From Amoebophrya sp. A120 (taxonomy: Eukaryota; Sar; Dinophyceae; Syndiniales; Amoebophryaceae): DNA of 64,000 nt. The notes under the pieces are model-generated. The model saw only the letters and a program-made list of their open reading frames with translations, was not told the origin of the DNA and ran no database searches. A program made the position numbers and the translations under genes. Positions within the stretch are counted from its first letter, which is position 1. Each line of letters opens with the position of its first letter. Positions 1 to 10,066 of this stretch are shown here, piece by piece. The stretch is from assembly GCA_905178155.1 (NCBI GenBank), contig CAJINV010000005.1, positions 4,384,918 through 4,448,917 on the forward strand. Direction: 5' to 3'.

Positions 1-1
1 C

Positions 2-358
2 CACAAGCCGGGGGAGGACTTCTTCGAAAAGGTGAAGGAGGAAAAGTTCTTGCGGACCGTGGACCTGATCTGGGACAACCCGCCCTACACAAACCCGGAG
101 ATGAAGCAGAAGGTGCTGCGGGCGTTGGTCGCCAGTGGGAAGCCGTTCTGCATGCTGCTGCCCGTCGCCATCTTACACGCGGCCTTCGTCCGCGAAATCA
201 TCAGCGACATGTCGCAGGTCCAGGTGTTGTTGCCGCGGCGAGTCTGGGTCCGGAAGAAAAATCAGAACCCCGTCCCGTTTAAGCTCCTGCTCTGGTTCTG
301 CTACAAGATGGACCTTCCAAAAGATTTGTACTTTTTAGAGGACGTGGAAGAAAAGTGA
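2..358 (+). CDS. 3' end of an NPPY-motif adenine methyltransferase-like protein (partial)
   Basis: The frame is open from the window edge and stops at 358, leaving 118 residues of a C-terminal part. It contains an NPPY motif (bases 89-100) about 20 residues before a hydrophobic strand with FCMLLP. That spacing is typical of the motif IV region of class I N6-adenine methyltransferases, in which the Asn and the aromatic residue hold the target amino group. The SAM-binding GxG motif would lie upstream and cannot be seen. No intron is visible. The family assignment rests on one motif and its context, so the substrate (DNA, RNA or protein) is unknown. Confidence 0.5.
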   Translation, partial: HKPGEDFFEKVKEEKFLRTVDLIWDNPPYTNPEMKQKVLRALVASGKPFCMLLPVAILHAAFVREIISDMSQVQVLLPRRVWVRKKNQNPVPFKLLLWFCYKMDLPKDLYFLEDVEEK

Positions 359-869
359 AAATAAGAATGTTGTTTTCATTCTACATACTGGGAAGATCAC
401 ATCATTTACAGCGACACATTGATTCCATCAAAGTACTAAGTACGCGTACGCGGACATAATCCAAAGTAAGTTGGTGACAGTGAGGCAGGTGGCGGACATG
501 TTGAATGTCGCTGCATGTTTGCGCTCGCATAATTGATGTTCATCTTCCTACCTGGAGCTTTTTGTTCATTATTTTCGAAACAGAGCAGCGTATCGCGTTG
601 CGTTCACATGGTGTCTGCCGCGTGCACGTTCCGCTGCAGTGCATGTGTTTCCTGACGACTTCTTCATCTTTGAGGCTAAGTGTAGTTTCGTCTGTTCCTC
701 TTTCGTTTCTCTCTAAATCGATCAAAATTTGCTTTGGTTCCTCATCCTTAGGTCTGTCATACGTATCTGTTGTGTGTTGCAATATTGGTCTGCGAAACAG
801 CTTGCCTCAAGAGTACATCTGTGTAAATCTAGATTCGGGTGCTGGAGGGTGCCCGCGGGAACGCCCCAG
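359..869. other. Intergenic spacer
   Basis: AT-rich spacer. Short frames occur on both strands but show no coding bias or conserved motif. I see nothing else in it. Confidence 0.5.
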
Positions 870-2919
870 ATGAGTTCCTGCCGTCTCACCAACGAGCTCG
901 ACGGGAAGATGCTTCCGTATGTTTGCTTTGGTCGCATTGCCGACGCTCGGATTCTTTCTTCCGCCGGAGAATCCACTCCAGAAATCGCGCATACCTTCAC
1001 GAAGCTGCTGACTGCAGCAAGGTAAGAGCGTTTTTGCATCTTGCGGCCCCTCCTTGACACTATCAACAAAAGTCTTGGTTACAACACACCGCGGCTCGTA
1101 ATTATATGTTTGCCACCTGTTGTTCACTTTTACTTTTTCGTTATCCGAAATAAACCTCGGTTCTTCATTTTTTTTCATCAGGTCCAAGATGAGCCCGGGG
1201 ACGCGGATGCGGCTCCAGTGGAGCGGCGGTCTCGTTATCCTGAGTAAAAACGTCCCCACACCATAGTTGTCATGCAGATTCGCAATGACAGGAACATTTG
1301 TAATGCGCATCTCCATGAGAGGCATTTCCAAGCGCGTTTGGGAATTTGTAATGCTGTAAACGGGATGAGCAGATGGATTTGTGACGCGACTGCACTTTCT
1401 AAACTGCACTACAATAGTACGGGCTGGAAGTTGTCATGCGTTGCTCCCAAAGCTCCTGGGTTTGTCTTGCTAAGTTCCCAACTTGACTATGGGGTGGGGA
1501 CGTTTTTACATAGGATACTCGTGTGCTGCTTGCTAGACGAGGAGGGGCAACTGCTGTACTCGCTCTATCAAATGCAAAAATGTCTGGGTCAGGAAGAATC
1601 CAAGTTTGTCATGCTTGTCTCGCATGACTCGAGAATCTGTGTTGCATAGGCACGAAAAGGCCCTCTTACCTGTCATGCAAAAACGCAGTTTGCCATGCGG
1701 AATACGTAAGACATGGCAGCTAAGAAATTTGTCATGCATAGCTGCGTATTGCAGTGCGTCTATCATTCACTTTTAGCATTACACCCAGACATATTTGCAT
1801 TTGATACGCTCGTAACGAGGTCGATTGCGTACCCAGAGGCACAGTCCTCAAAACTGCTGGAAGACCTGCAGGGCTTCGTACGAGCGGAGTTGGCGAAGAG
1901 TCCCGGGTTTTTGCACCAGCTCCTAGCCGAGGATGTTCCTTCGCCGGGTAGTTCTTCGACTGCAGCGTCTGCGCGCGGTACGGCCAGACCGAGTACTTCT
2001 ACAGATGCCGCATCCAACACCTTAACCGGCACTGCAACATCAAGCGACAGCGTTCCGGGGGAGGAGGAGAGGGGAGCCACTGCTGCCGTGTTGTCGGGGG
2101 AGCCAGAAAGATCCAAGAAGTTGTGTTCTCCCAGGTCAGCGCCGTCCACAGCGGGTTCTACTTCGGAGGAACGGCAACCGACTTCATGGATGAAGGCCGA
2201 GACTTCCACACCATCAACTACAACAAGTTTCGGGGTAGTTAATACTCCACCACCGCCGCTGTCAGTTTGCACAGGAGACAGCGCGAAAAATGCCACTGGC
2301 ACAAACCGACCCGCGGGTGGAGGTCCGACAGTATCTCAGAGCCGTATGCGGCGCCACATGCAGGCGCTGCTCCTGCAGTACGAGAACCCCGTGGAGGCGG
2401 CCCGAGTGTCGCGGCTGTTCGCAAAATCGGAGGAACTTCGGGAGACGACGCGGAACAGTATCAAAACCGTCGTTCGCAACGCGAACCAGATGCACGCCCT
2501 GGAAATTCGGTCCCGCGAGATGGAAGAAGCGTCGCAGTTCTTGGAGCAGCACGCAGTGAAGGTCAAGAAGAAATTCTGGTAAGTACGTGAAATATAACAA
2601 CTGGGTTGCTTGATTCTCATTTTTTTGGATTCATTTTTCCGCCGGGATTATTACGTGGAAAGAACCAAAGCAAGAGCATCCTACATTTGACTCTAAAGCG
2701 CTTTGCTCAAGTAAGTTAGTAGTACCTTTAGAAGTTGTACAATTCAATCTAATGAAAAGGTGGAAGAACAAGGCGATGCTGTTTGCGGGCGGTGCGGTTG
2801 TGTCCCTCTGCGCCATTCTGTTATTTTTCCACTTCGTTTACCCGCTTCTGCCAGCTTTCTTTCCAAACCAGCAGCCGGTCAGCAACGAGGCCGGTGAGGC
2901 ACCAGCGGCAAGTGCATGA
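870..2919 (+). CDS. Longin-type R-SNARE (VAMP7/synaptobrevin-like)
   Basis: Five exons give 391 residues: 870-1021, 1182-1235, 1523-1565, 1812-2578 and 2760-2919. Two introns are GT-AG and two are introner-like elements. The N-terminus (about 1-115) reads as a longin domain, with the strand pair around LLDEEGQLLYSLVTRS rebuilt only when both elements are removed. A long Ser/Thr/Ala-rich linker follows. The C-terminal coiled coil aligns with VAMP SNARE motifs: counting back from the shared ASQF places Arg305 at the ionic zero layer. The motif ends in FWWKN and leads into one membrane span (about 344-368) with a short lumenal tail. Such proteins sit on vesicle or endolysosomal membranes and pair with Q-SNAREs in fusion. 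The linker is longer than in animal VAMP7. The start is the first ATG in frame. Confidence 0.85.
1236..1517. mobile_element. Introner-like element B1 (family B)
   Basis: 282 bp between two CTCGT repeats (1231-1235, 1518-1522). The ends are inverted repeats: TATCCTGAGTAAAAACGTCC at the left and its near complement at the right. Removing it with one repeat joins GGL to VCCLLDEE of the R-SNARE longin domain. Its interior matches the reverse complement of B2 and B3, so this copy is inverted relative to them. Confidence 0.92.
1566..1806. mobile_element. Introner-like element A1 (family A)
   Basis: 241 bp between CGCTC repeats (1561-1565, 1807-1811). The left end TATCAAATGCAAAAATGTCT mirrors the right end. 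Removal joins YSL to VTRS in the R-SNARE. It lies only 43 nt of exon downstream of element B1. The interior runs in the same direction as A3 and A6. Confidence 0.92.
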
Positions 2920-3762
2920 CTTGCAAGACTGAGCCCACGGGCAGCAAGTCAACATCCGTGGCTCTACTAGAACGGTTGTGCAGAGCGCGCGACTCGCTGG
3001 CCTGGTTAATATCCACTGAGGACGCAGGAGCCGGAAGTGGGACGTGCGTCAGAATAATAGTGCTGTGCAAGAAGAAGCACAGAAGGAGAGCGTTGCGGTG
3101 GGTGTGGCGAGATTGGCGCCGCGAAGAAATGCGTGTTTTCTACCTTTGTGCAGGTTCCTGCAAATTTTTGATTTTCTGACGTGTACAAAATCGTACGAAA
3201 AAGTCGAAATTTTGTTTGATGCTCGAGCACCACGGAGCTCGCAGACGCGGAGACGTTGCGCTGTGTTGCACACTCACTGCAGGTGCGAAAGAACGGGGAG
3301 TATTAACTATGTAAGTGATTCTAGCCAATTATGGGTAGCACGCGCATCGTGAGTGTGCCACCTGTGCGGCCCAGGTGTAGTTCTTTTGACACGTGGTGGA
3401 AAAAGGATGTCTTCCCGCAACGATTTGTTATTTCACTTGATCGAAAATGAAAGCTGCGCGATCAGATTATAACCGCGATAAATTTTTGAAGATCATTCTT
3501 CCGCATCTTCGCAGGAACGGATCCGCGATTTGGTTTTTCGAACTGTTTCTACATACTGGGCAGCATCGCTGCAATTGCTTGTGTTTTGTCTTTGCGACAC
3601 TACTGCACCGCTAGTTGACACGTTTGTGACGAGGTCATTCGTTTTGTACAGAGTAGCACGTCCCCCCAAGTTGCATTCTATATAGAGCAAGTGTTCTTGT
3701 TTCCTGTGTTGCAGGGGCGACAGATCCGTTGCAACAAGTGGTAGGTGGTGACCAATAGAATC
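2920..3762. other. Intergenic spacer
   Basis: Spacer of 843 bp. Short frames on both strands lack recognisable motifs. A T-rich stretch and AT-rich runs near 3460-3490 precede the next gene. Confidence 0.5.
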
Positions 3763-4761
3763 ATGCCGGGAACGATTGTTTGTGCGTCTGGGTACTTTGA
3801 CCCGATCCACTATGGGAGTGTGAGGATTGAAATTGACCAAGTTGAAACAGTTTGCCATGCATAAAATCGATACCAGTTGGGAGCCCAATTTCCACGCAGC
3901 GCATGACAAATCTCGGCACCGTCTGAATCCAGTTTGTGATGCTGTTTAGGAACAGAGGGCGTCTCTTGTCATGCTACTTTAGCAGCTCTATCGCAGACCC
4001 CAAACAGGCGGACAGTCGGTCTCACTTAGAATCCCTGCAAGAGAGGCACTTCGTGCCTTGCAATTTATGCATGAGAAATTACATCAACTTTGTCGATTTC
4101 AATCCTGACACATCCATATCCACCCGGGCCACATCGAGTACCTAGAAAGGTCGAAATCGCTCGGGGACAAGCTGTACGTGATCGTGAACTCAGACAAGCA
4201 GGCGGAGATGAAGAAGGGCAAGCCCTTCATGAAGTGCGTGGATCGCCTGAAAATAGTCCGGTCGCTCGCCTGCGTGGACGCCGCCATTGAGGCGTGCGAC
4301 GCGGACCGGAGTGTATGTGCTTCGTTGCGGATCATCAAGCCGGACATTTTCACCAACGGCGGCGATCAAAAGAACGAAGGTATTTTTACACTTAGGTTTC
4401 CTTGTTCTTTCATCGCTGTGGAGATGTCTTCATCGACGGCTGCACTGACATATAGTGCAACGGAGAGTCATCCCCGTCGCTGAATGTTTCATTTGTAGGT
4501 GAGAATGACCGCAGATGGTTCCTTCCTCAAGCCCGCAGCTAGTATCGAGAGCGACGTCGATTTTTAACAACATCAATTACGAAACATCATGAAATGGCTG
4601 CATACGTGATGATCATCGCAGGTGTGCCAGAGGCGGTTGTGTGCAACGAGCTGGGAATCAAAATGGTGGATGCTTTGGGGGACAAAATTAACAGCAGTAG
4701 CTGGCTGATTGCGAATTCTTTGGGGGAAGAGAAGGTGGTGAAGGCGGACCCCAACCAGTAG
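3763..4761 (+). CDS. Cytidylyltransferase-like nucleotidyltransferase
   Basis: Three exons (3763-3810, 4124-4379, 4622-4761) give 147 residues. The first 25 residues read ASGYFDPIHPGHIEYL, the signature of the HxGH nucleotidyltransferase superfamily, with His16 and His19 as the NTP-binding pair. A GGD turn and a late SSSWLI segment fit the usual TSSS-type triphosphate loop. The family makes CDP- or ADP-linked metabolites by transfer of a nucleotidyl group. Size and order resemble single-domain GCT or HldE-C enzymes, and the exact substrate cannot be told. Introner D1 sits between His16 and Pro17, so the active site exists only after its removal. The second intron is GT-AG (4380-4621). An in-frame stop upstream supports the ATG at 3763. 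Confidence 0.82.
3811..4118. mobile_element. Introner-like element D1 (family D)
   Basis: 308 bp between TCCAC repeats (3806-3810, 4119-4123). The ends pair over about 27 nt, beginning TATGGGAGTGTGAGGATTGA. It splits the catalytic HPGH motif of the nucleotidyltransferase. Its interior resembles D2 in the same direction. Confidence 0.92.
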
Positions 4762-5464
4762 GTGTCTTTGCGATTACAGAAACGGATGGGAAGCCTAGCT
4801 GTTGCTGTTCGCAAGAACTCTATGTTGTTGTTTGCGACGCGTCGTGTAAACAAAGCCAATTTACTGGGCTGAAATAAATCGAGGGATGGTTGATGACGCC
4901 GTTGTTCTCTGGAACCAGCTGCATGCTGCTCGAATTGTTTTATGTTTGTTTGTTCACAGAGCTTCACGAATTATGAAGCGATAAGGTTTTATTTAAAAAG
5001 CGAAAAAAGTAAATGAAGCGACGCAGTGAAGCAGTTCTACGACTTAGCAATGGTCGCGCGAAGACTGGTATCGCGGCCACTGGTCGCGTCATCAAAAATC
5101 AGCACCACAAAAAACCGATCGCTCGAGGTCATTGGAAACGGAGTAACGTAGCAAATGGGCTTTTGTTCGAAATCACCTTATGTTGATCGAAAATTGGTTT
5201 GGAAAATCGGTTTCCTGGTTTCGTCATGTGACGCAAGGTCGTTTTACCGGTATTATATTTCGACTTCGTGAACTTCAAAAAGCGATCCAACAGCGACCTC
5301 CAAATAAACCTCGTACTTTCTTTACGCGCCCCGTGCAGCTCCATGCTACTTAGTCCGTATCTCTGAAGAAATTCGTTTTCACACAACTTTTTTGAACAAG
5401 GAGTACGCACAACAGTTGTTTCTGACGAGAATAAAGCTTTATTACCTGCTCTAGGACATTAAAC
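4762..5464. other. Intergenic spacer
   Basis: 703 bp of AT-rich sequence between two + strand genes. I see no supported feature. Confidence 0.5.
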
Positions 5465-6680
5465 ATGACGACTAGCAGCGACGAGGAAGCTGCTCCGGGC
5501 GCCACGAGCGGCGGCCGGGGTAAGCTGGAGCAACAGCACAAAAAGGAACTAAAGGAATTGAAAGACAAGTGCAAAAATGAGCAGAAGAAGGCCAAGTCGG
5601 ACAAGCAGGCCAAGCGGGAGGTCGAGGCGAAATACAAGCAAATGGAAGACGAACTGGTGGAGGCTTTTGAGAAAAAAATGAAGGACCTGTTTGGATCGGG
5701 GCAAGCGGCAGAAAAAGATGAAGAATGCCAGGAACAACAACAACAACTTTCGCCGTCCGGGGAATCACGATCCTCGCCCAGTAAAGAGCGAAGTCCGGCG
5801 GGTGAACAAACAAAAAGCGCGGGCGGCGACGGGACAAGAACTGGGGAATCATCTGCAACAAGAGACGACACTGCTGTAGCTGACAAAAGTCCAGTGGCTG
5901 GCGATGCGGATGCCTCTGAAGAGCCTACCGCGGGGCTAACAGAAGAAGAGAAGATTGCAAGGAAGCGGGCAAAAAAGCAGCGACAGCGAGAAAACAAGGA
6001 GCAGAAGAAAAAGGATGCCGTAGCAGAGAGGGAGAAACTCATGGCCGGCGTGGTAACAGAAATATTTACTTTTATCTCTTCCTGTAAAAGCTGTCTATGA
6101 ATAGTTTGTTTTTGTGATTGTGTGCGTTCTTGCGACTCCTTGCAGCTTTGCCGGTTGACTTTCGTTTCCCATCGTTTGAATGGTATCGAATTCTTTCCCC
6201 ATTTTTTTGTAGGTACCGCTGTCCCAGATCGAGAACGAGCGCATGGAGAAACAGTTGACGCGGGAGGGTATGCAGATTTTCGACATCCCGTCGGACGGGA
6301 ACTGCCTGTACCGGGCGCTCAACCACCAGCTGCAGCTGGCGGAGTACCCGAAGCGGTTTAGCTACGACGATCTGCGCAATCTGTGCGCCGACACGCTGGA
6401 ACGGTACAAGGACGAGTACAAGCTATTTATTTCGGACGAGATGGACGGGTCGGAGGCAAGCTGGCAGCAGTACCTGCAGAAGGTGCGCAACGCGCTCTGG
6501 GGCGGGGACATGGAGATCAATGCGCTCGCCCGCGCGCTCGAGTGCCGCGTGCAGGTCTACCAGGGTGACGGGGACCCGGTGCTGTCTTTTGGTGAGGACA
6601 TTGCCGATTGGGAGCTCCGCATCACTTTCCACAAGTACCTCTACACCTCAGCGCACTACAACTCACTGCTTCCCCTTTAG
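5465..6680 (+). CDS. OTU-family deubiquitinase (OTUD6-like)
   Basis: Two exons (5465-6052, 6213-6680) join in phase 0 across a GT-AG intron to give 351 residues. Residues 1-215 are charged, Lys/Glu-rich and partly coiled coil, with a low-complexity Ser/Gly/Gln middle, as in the OTUD6 N-terminus. The OTU domain follows: SDGNCLYRAL carries Asp224 and the nucleophile Cys227, and TSAHYNSL near the C-terminus carries His344. These cysteine proteases cut ubiquitin chains, and OTUD6 members are linked with translation in other eukaryotes. Order and length fit the family. All key residues are present, so it should be active. There is no introner in this gene. Confidence 0.9.
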
Positions 6681-7130
6681 CAGTTGTACAGGACATAATT
6701 TTCTTTGTTTATGATCTCCGGCGACAAGTCCCTTGTAGCACGCATAATTGTAGCACAGGACTACAAGATCGTTTTGAAAGAATAGTCCTTCCAAAGCGCT
6801 CACATTGATGATTCGCCCCGGGCAACGAGCGAATAGTGAAGCCTCGTTGCGGAGTGTGTGTTGACGGTGGGTGTTCTTACAATTTAGAGTTTTTCTTTTT
6901 TTCTTTTCGGTCGAGATAGAACAATAAATATCCAGAAGCGCATAATTTTCCTTCACGCAGTTCGTCCTCACCCGGTATTCGTATTGAGAGCAGAAGCAAG
7001 CGCTAATATTCTTGCGACATCTTTATTTTCTGCTGTGTTAAAGACCGAGCGCACAGACAAAGAAGGAAAGTGCTTAAAAAACCTGAGCAGCCGCAAGCGT
7101 GACTAAAGACAAAGATATCAGTTGAAAAAG
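6681..7130. other. Intergenic spacer
   Basis: 450 bp, with a T-rich run near 6890-6905. Nothing else can be supported. Confidence 0.5.
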
Positions 7131-8469
7131 ATGGTGACCACTTCGTCGGCGGGCGCGAGCGCCTCGTTGCTCGGACGAGGCGGGGTGTTGGACCTCTGCT
7201 CTCTGTCGGACGATGCCTGCAACAACTTGATCGGCATCTTCTTGAAGGCCAAGCCGGCCATGGCGGTGGAGTTGGTCGACTTGTGCGAAGAAGAACAGGA
7301 TCCAGACCCGGCGTGCGGGCGGTTTCGCGGGTCCATTAAAAGCTGGTGGCCGGTACTTAGCTTCGATCTGTAAAGATGCCCATAACATCTCTGTACTTAC
7401 ACTTAGGATTAGCTTCATTCTGTTAGGTTGTACTGTTCATAGTACCATCTCCATCTCCTACTAACTGCGGCGGGGATAGTTACTAGATCGATATACCCAA
7501 AAAACAGGAGAAAGGCTACGGTTTCCTGGAATGCGAGCACACGTTCTCGATGTACGGTTGCGATATTTACATCAATCGGTTGGCCATTGGGCTTTTTCAG
7601 AAGCACGATGAGGTCTTCTTCAGCGTGGAGTTGAACAAAGAGGGGAAACCGCAGGGGAAAAACCTGCTCCCGATCAGCGCAGAGGCAAAGAAGCGCCAGC
7701 TGCTGGCCGCCACCGATCCAGATTTTGATCTGGATACCTATCTCGCGCAGCACAAGCTCGGGCCGTACAATCCCAGCCACGAGGAGCAGGAGGCACAAAA
7801 CCGAAGTACTCCTGGTTCCCTAGATAAAAGCTTGCTTGCACCATTTGTCTGTTTGAGACTCCTATGACAAGATGAAGGGCAACTCAACATGTGTGTTTTT
7901 GACGGTCGTCCCTCTGCCTGCCTGTCACATGGTCATGGTGTTTCAATGATGACGGATTGAAAAATAGGGAACAAGCGGACGGGAACCGAGCGCGTGCAAC
8001 AGGACCACGGTCGAGGGCAATACGGCAAAGACGGGTGGGGCGATCCCTACGCCTGGTGGGGCCCGGCGTGGCGGGACGGTCCGTATGGCGGCAAGGGCGG
8101 TAGCTGGCATGGGCAAAAAGGGGGTTTGCCCTACGGGGAGCGGGCCAAAGGGGGCGGCATGTCCACAGCGGCGTTGCGGGAGCACCTCTTCCGAGGTATG
8201 ATACTGAGCTGCCAGCACGTGTTCTGCTTGATGATGTTGCAAGTACTTATATAAACATGTGTTGAGTCGATCTGGCAGAAGCAAGTTGTTCCGGAATTGC
8301 TGCACGTTGGACGAAAATTTTGGTGCGCCGACGGACTGCGCTCTACATAATTTTTACCCACGCCATTTCAGGTCGAGACAACGGTGTTAGCAAGGGCAGC
8401 AAAGGTGGACGGACGCCGGGTTTTTCGCCCTTCGACTTGGAAGATGTCCTTCCTCCTCCTCCCCGCTAG
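7131..8469 (+). CDS. Cold-shock-like RNA-binding protein with Gly/Arg-rich tail
   Basis: Four exons (7131-7352, 7508-7805, 7968-8195, 8372-8469) with GT-AG introns give 281 residues. Across the first junction the sequence reads GSIKSWWPEKGYGFLEC. After a variable loop come DIYINRLAIG and VFFSVELNKEGKPQ. This is the layout of the cold-shock-like domains that are abundant in dinoflagellates: a KSW strand, a GYGF strand and a final NKDGKPQA-type strand. A Gly/Trp/Lys-rich segment with repeated GGK and WG follows, typical of nucleic-acid-binding tails. It probably binds single-stranded RNA or DNA. Exon joins are in frame at all three introns. The annotated start is the first ATG. Confidence 0.82.
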
Positions 8470-9251
8470 TGGTCCTTCGGACTTTTGTTTGAAATCAAGA
8501 TGCGAGTACATCAGAGTGACCTACAGGACAAGGAGTCTCGCGACGACTCTCGAGAAGAATATACGCAAAGTTGTGTCCGTCTCCGTCCAAGCGGGGGTGC
8601 CGTTAGTGAACAAGCATCGGTCTATTCAGTGAAGTACACCCACAAGGAGCATTTAGTGTCATGAGCAAAGTGCAAGTAAAAACAACATCAAAGAGCCGAT
8701 GTGGCCGCGTCTTCGATTATACGTCGGACCGGGTGTGGTCTATCAGGAGACTAAGAAGCAAGGAAGAGGTCTGAGCCAGAGGCCTCTGGAGTCGACAGCT
8801 TTTCCGCCGAGAAAAACTGCGCTGAGTCGAAGGAGCAACACCACGAGCGGGAAGGTTCTGCCGTTCCAAAAGACGGATTTTTCTAGACGAAGCGGCCGCC
8901 TTAGCGAGGAGCGAGACTGAGAAAGAACGGAGCGGAGCGCAGTCGAATTGGAGATTACAGAGCATCCTGTCGTGTCGTGTCAGTACGGTTTACTTGCTGT
9001 AAGTTTTCTGCAGCCCAGCAACATCACAGTTTCCTTCCTCGCAAACGTAGGCGATAAGAAACAAGTTGGCGCCGATCCGTTTGGAAGATACGGAGAGTAC
9101 TTCTACGTTCCCACAATAAAGGGCGTCCTATAAAAATAGCGGCGTCGCTTCTTTGAATTGCTGCCGTGCGTTTTGTTCTAGTAGAAGTAAAAAGGGTGGC
9201 GCCTTCGGAAACCGAGCTCGACGCACGACAACCCGCGGTCACCGGACAAGA
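8470..9251. other. Spacer with a 37-codon frame (8661-8774)
   Basis: 782 bp. One ATG-started frame at 8661-8774 encodes 37 residues, and a second Glu/Lys-rich frame lies around 8770-8895. They could be exons or leader sequence of the gene that starts at 9252, but I could not find splice sites joining them in frame. Confidence 0.3.
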
Positions 9252-9503
9252 ATGGGGGAGCAAATTCTACGGGACCGGGGCGGGGAGGAAGAGGTACGCC
9301 CGAAGGAGAGGAATAAGAAAGGCGGAAACCACGACGAGGAGTGTGGAAATGGAACAGCTGGCGAACAAACCGCTGGCGGTACTGCTACTTTCTGGGAGAA
9401 ACACGTCGCCGCTATGCGTACCGAGCACTGGCTGCTGCTGTGGTGCTTTTTCGTGGCTGTGTTTGCCATTGTAAACATTGTTATAACGCGCACAGATGTG
9501 TGA
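9252..9503 (+). CDS. Small tail-anchored membrane protein, unknown
   Basis: 83 residues from the ATG at 9252. The first 55 are charged and Gly/Glu/Lys-rich. They are followed by one hydrophobic span of about 22 residues (HWLLLWCFFVAVFAIV) and a five-residue tail. This is the layout of a tail-anchored protein or a small single-span subunit such as a translocon or secretory-pathway component. The same frame is open upstream to 9153, so an upstream exon is possible. I do not recognise a family. The chance that this is an accidental frame is real but lowered by the clean membrane anchor and GC-rich codons. Confidence 0.45.
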   Translation: MGEQILRDRGGEEEVRPKERNKKGGNHDEECGNGTAGEQTAGGTATFWEKHVAAMRTEHWLLLWCFFVAVFAIVNIVITRTDV

Positions 9504-10066
9504 AGGTGGTCCAACATTTGTTTCTGTATACTAGGAGTAGGAAACTTCTTTAGAAAGAAATAAGCTTTCAAATCCCGACAGAGACGCCCAGCGAAGTAAC
9601 GAAGAAAACTGGCTGGAAATAAATATTCACAGGATGCTCTGCTGGGAAACGACAGGCAAAGGGCCCTCGTCATGCGTAGTAAATTGTGTCGGTCGAAGTC
9701 AGGTGCGTAGAAGATCTGTACGTTGTGCGAATTTTTATCTCGTCATTGCGGAGAAGTGTACATGGCGACTCCTATCAACAGGTCCTAACCCCTCAAGCAC
9801 ATCGGTAACTATTTTTATAATTTGGTCGCTCCTCACTACTAACTTCGGTAGATCATTTATTGGTTTTCTCGGACGATCACTAGTCTCGAGATGTTGCCCA
9901 CGCTCACCAGCCGGAGTTATGTGACTTGATCTGCAAGAGCTTCTTAATCGCGTACGAGATGTAAAGCACAAAATTAAGTACCACGGTACTACGTAAGTAT
10001 GTGACCTTTTGAGAACGGTAATTGACCTGGGGGAAGCCCCCGTCGCAGGGCGCGTTCGGCGGCATC
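9504..10066. other. Intergenic spacer
   Basis: 563 bp. Upstream of the glycosyltransferase there is a donor-like GTAAGT at 9992 and a CAG at about 10048, so an untranslated leader intron is possible but unproven. Confidence 0.35.
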
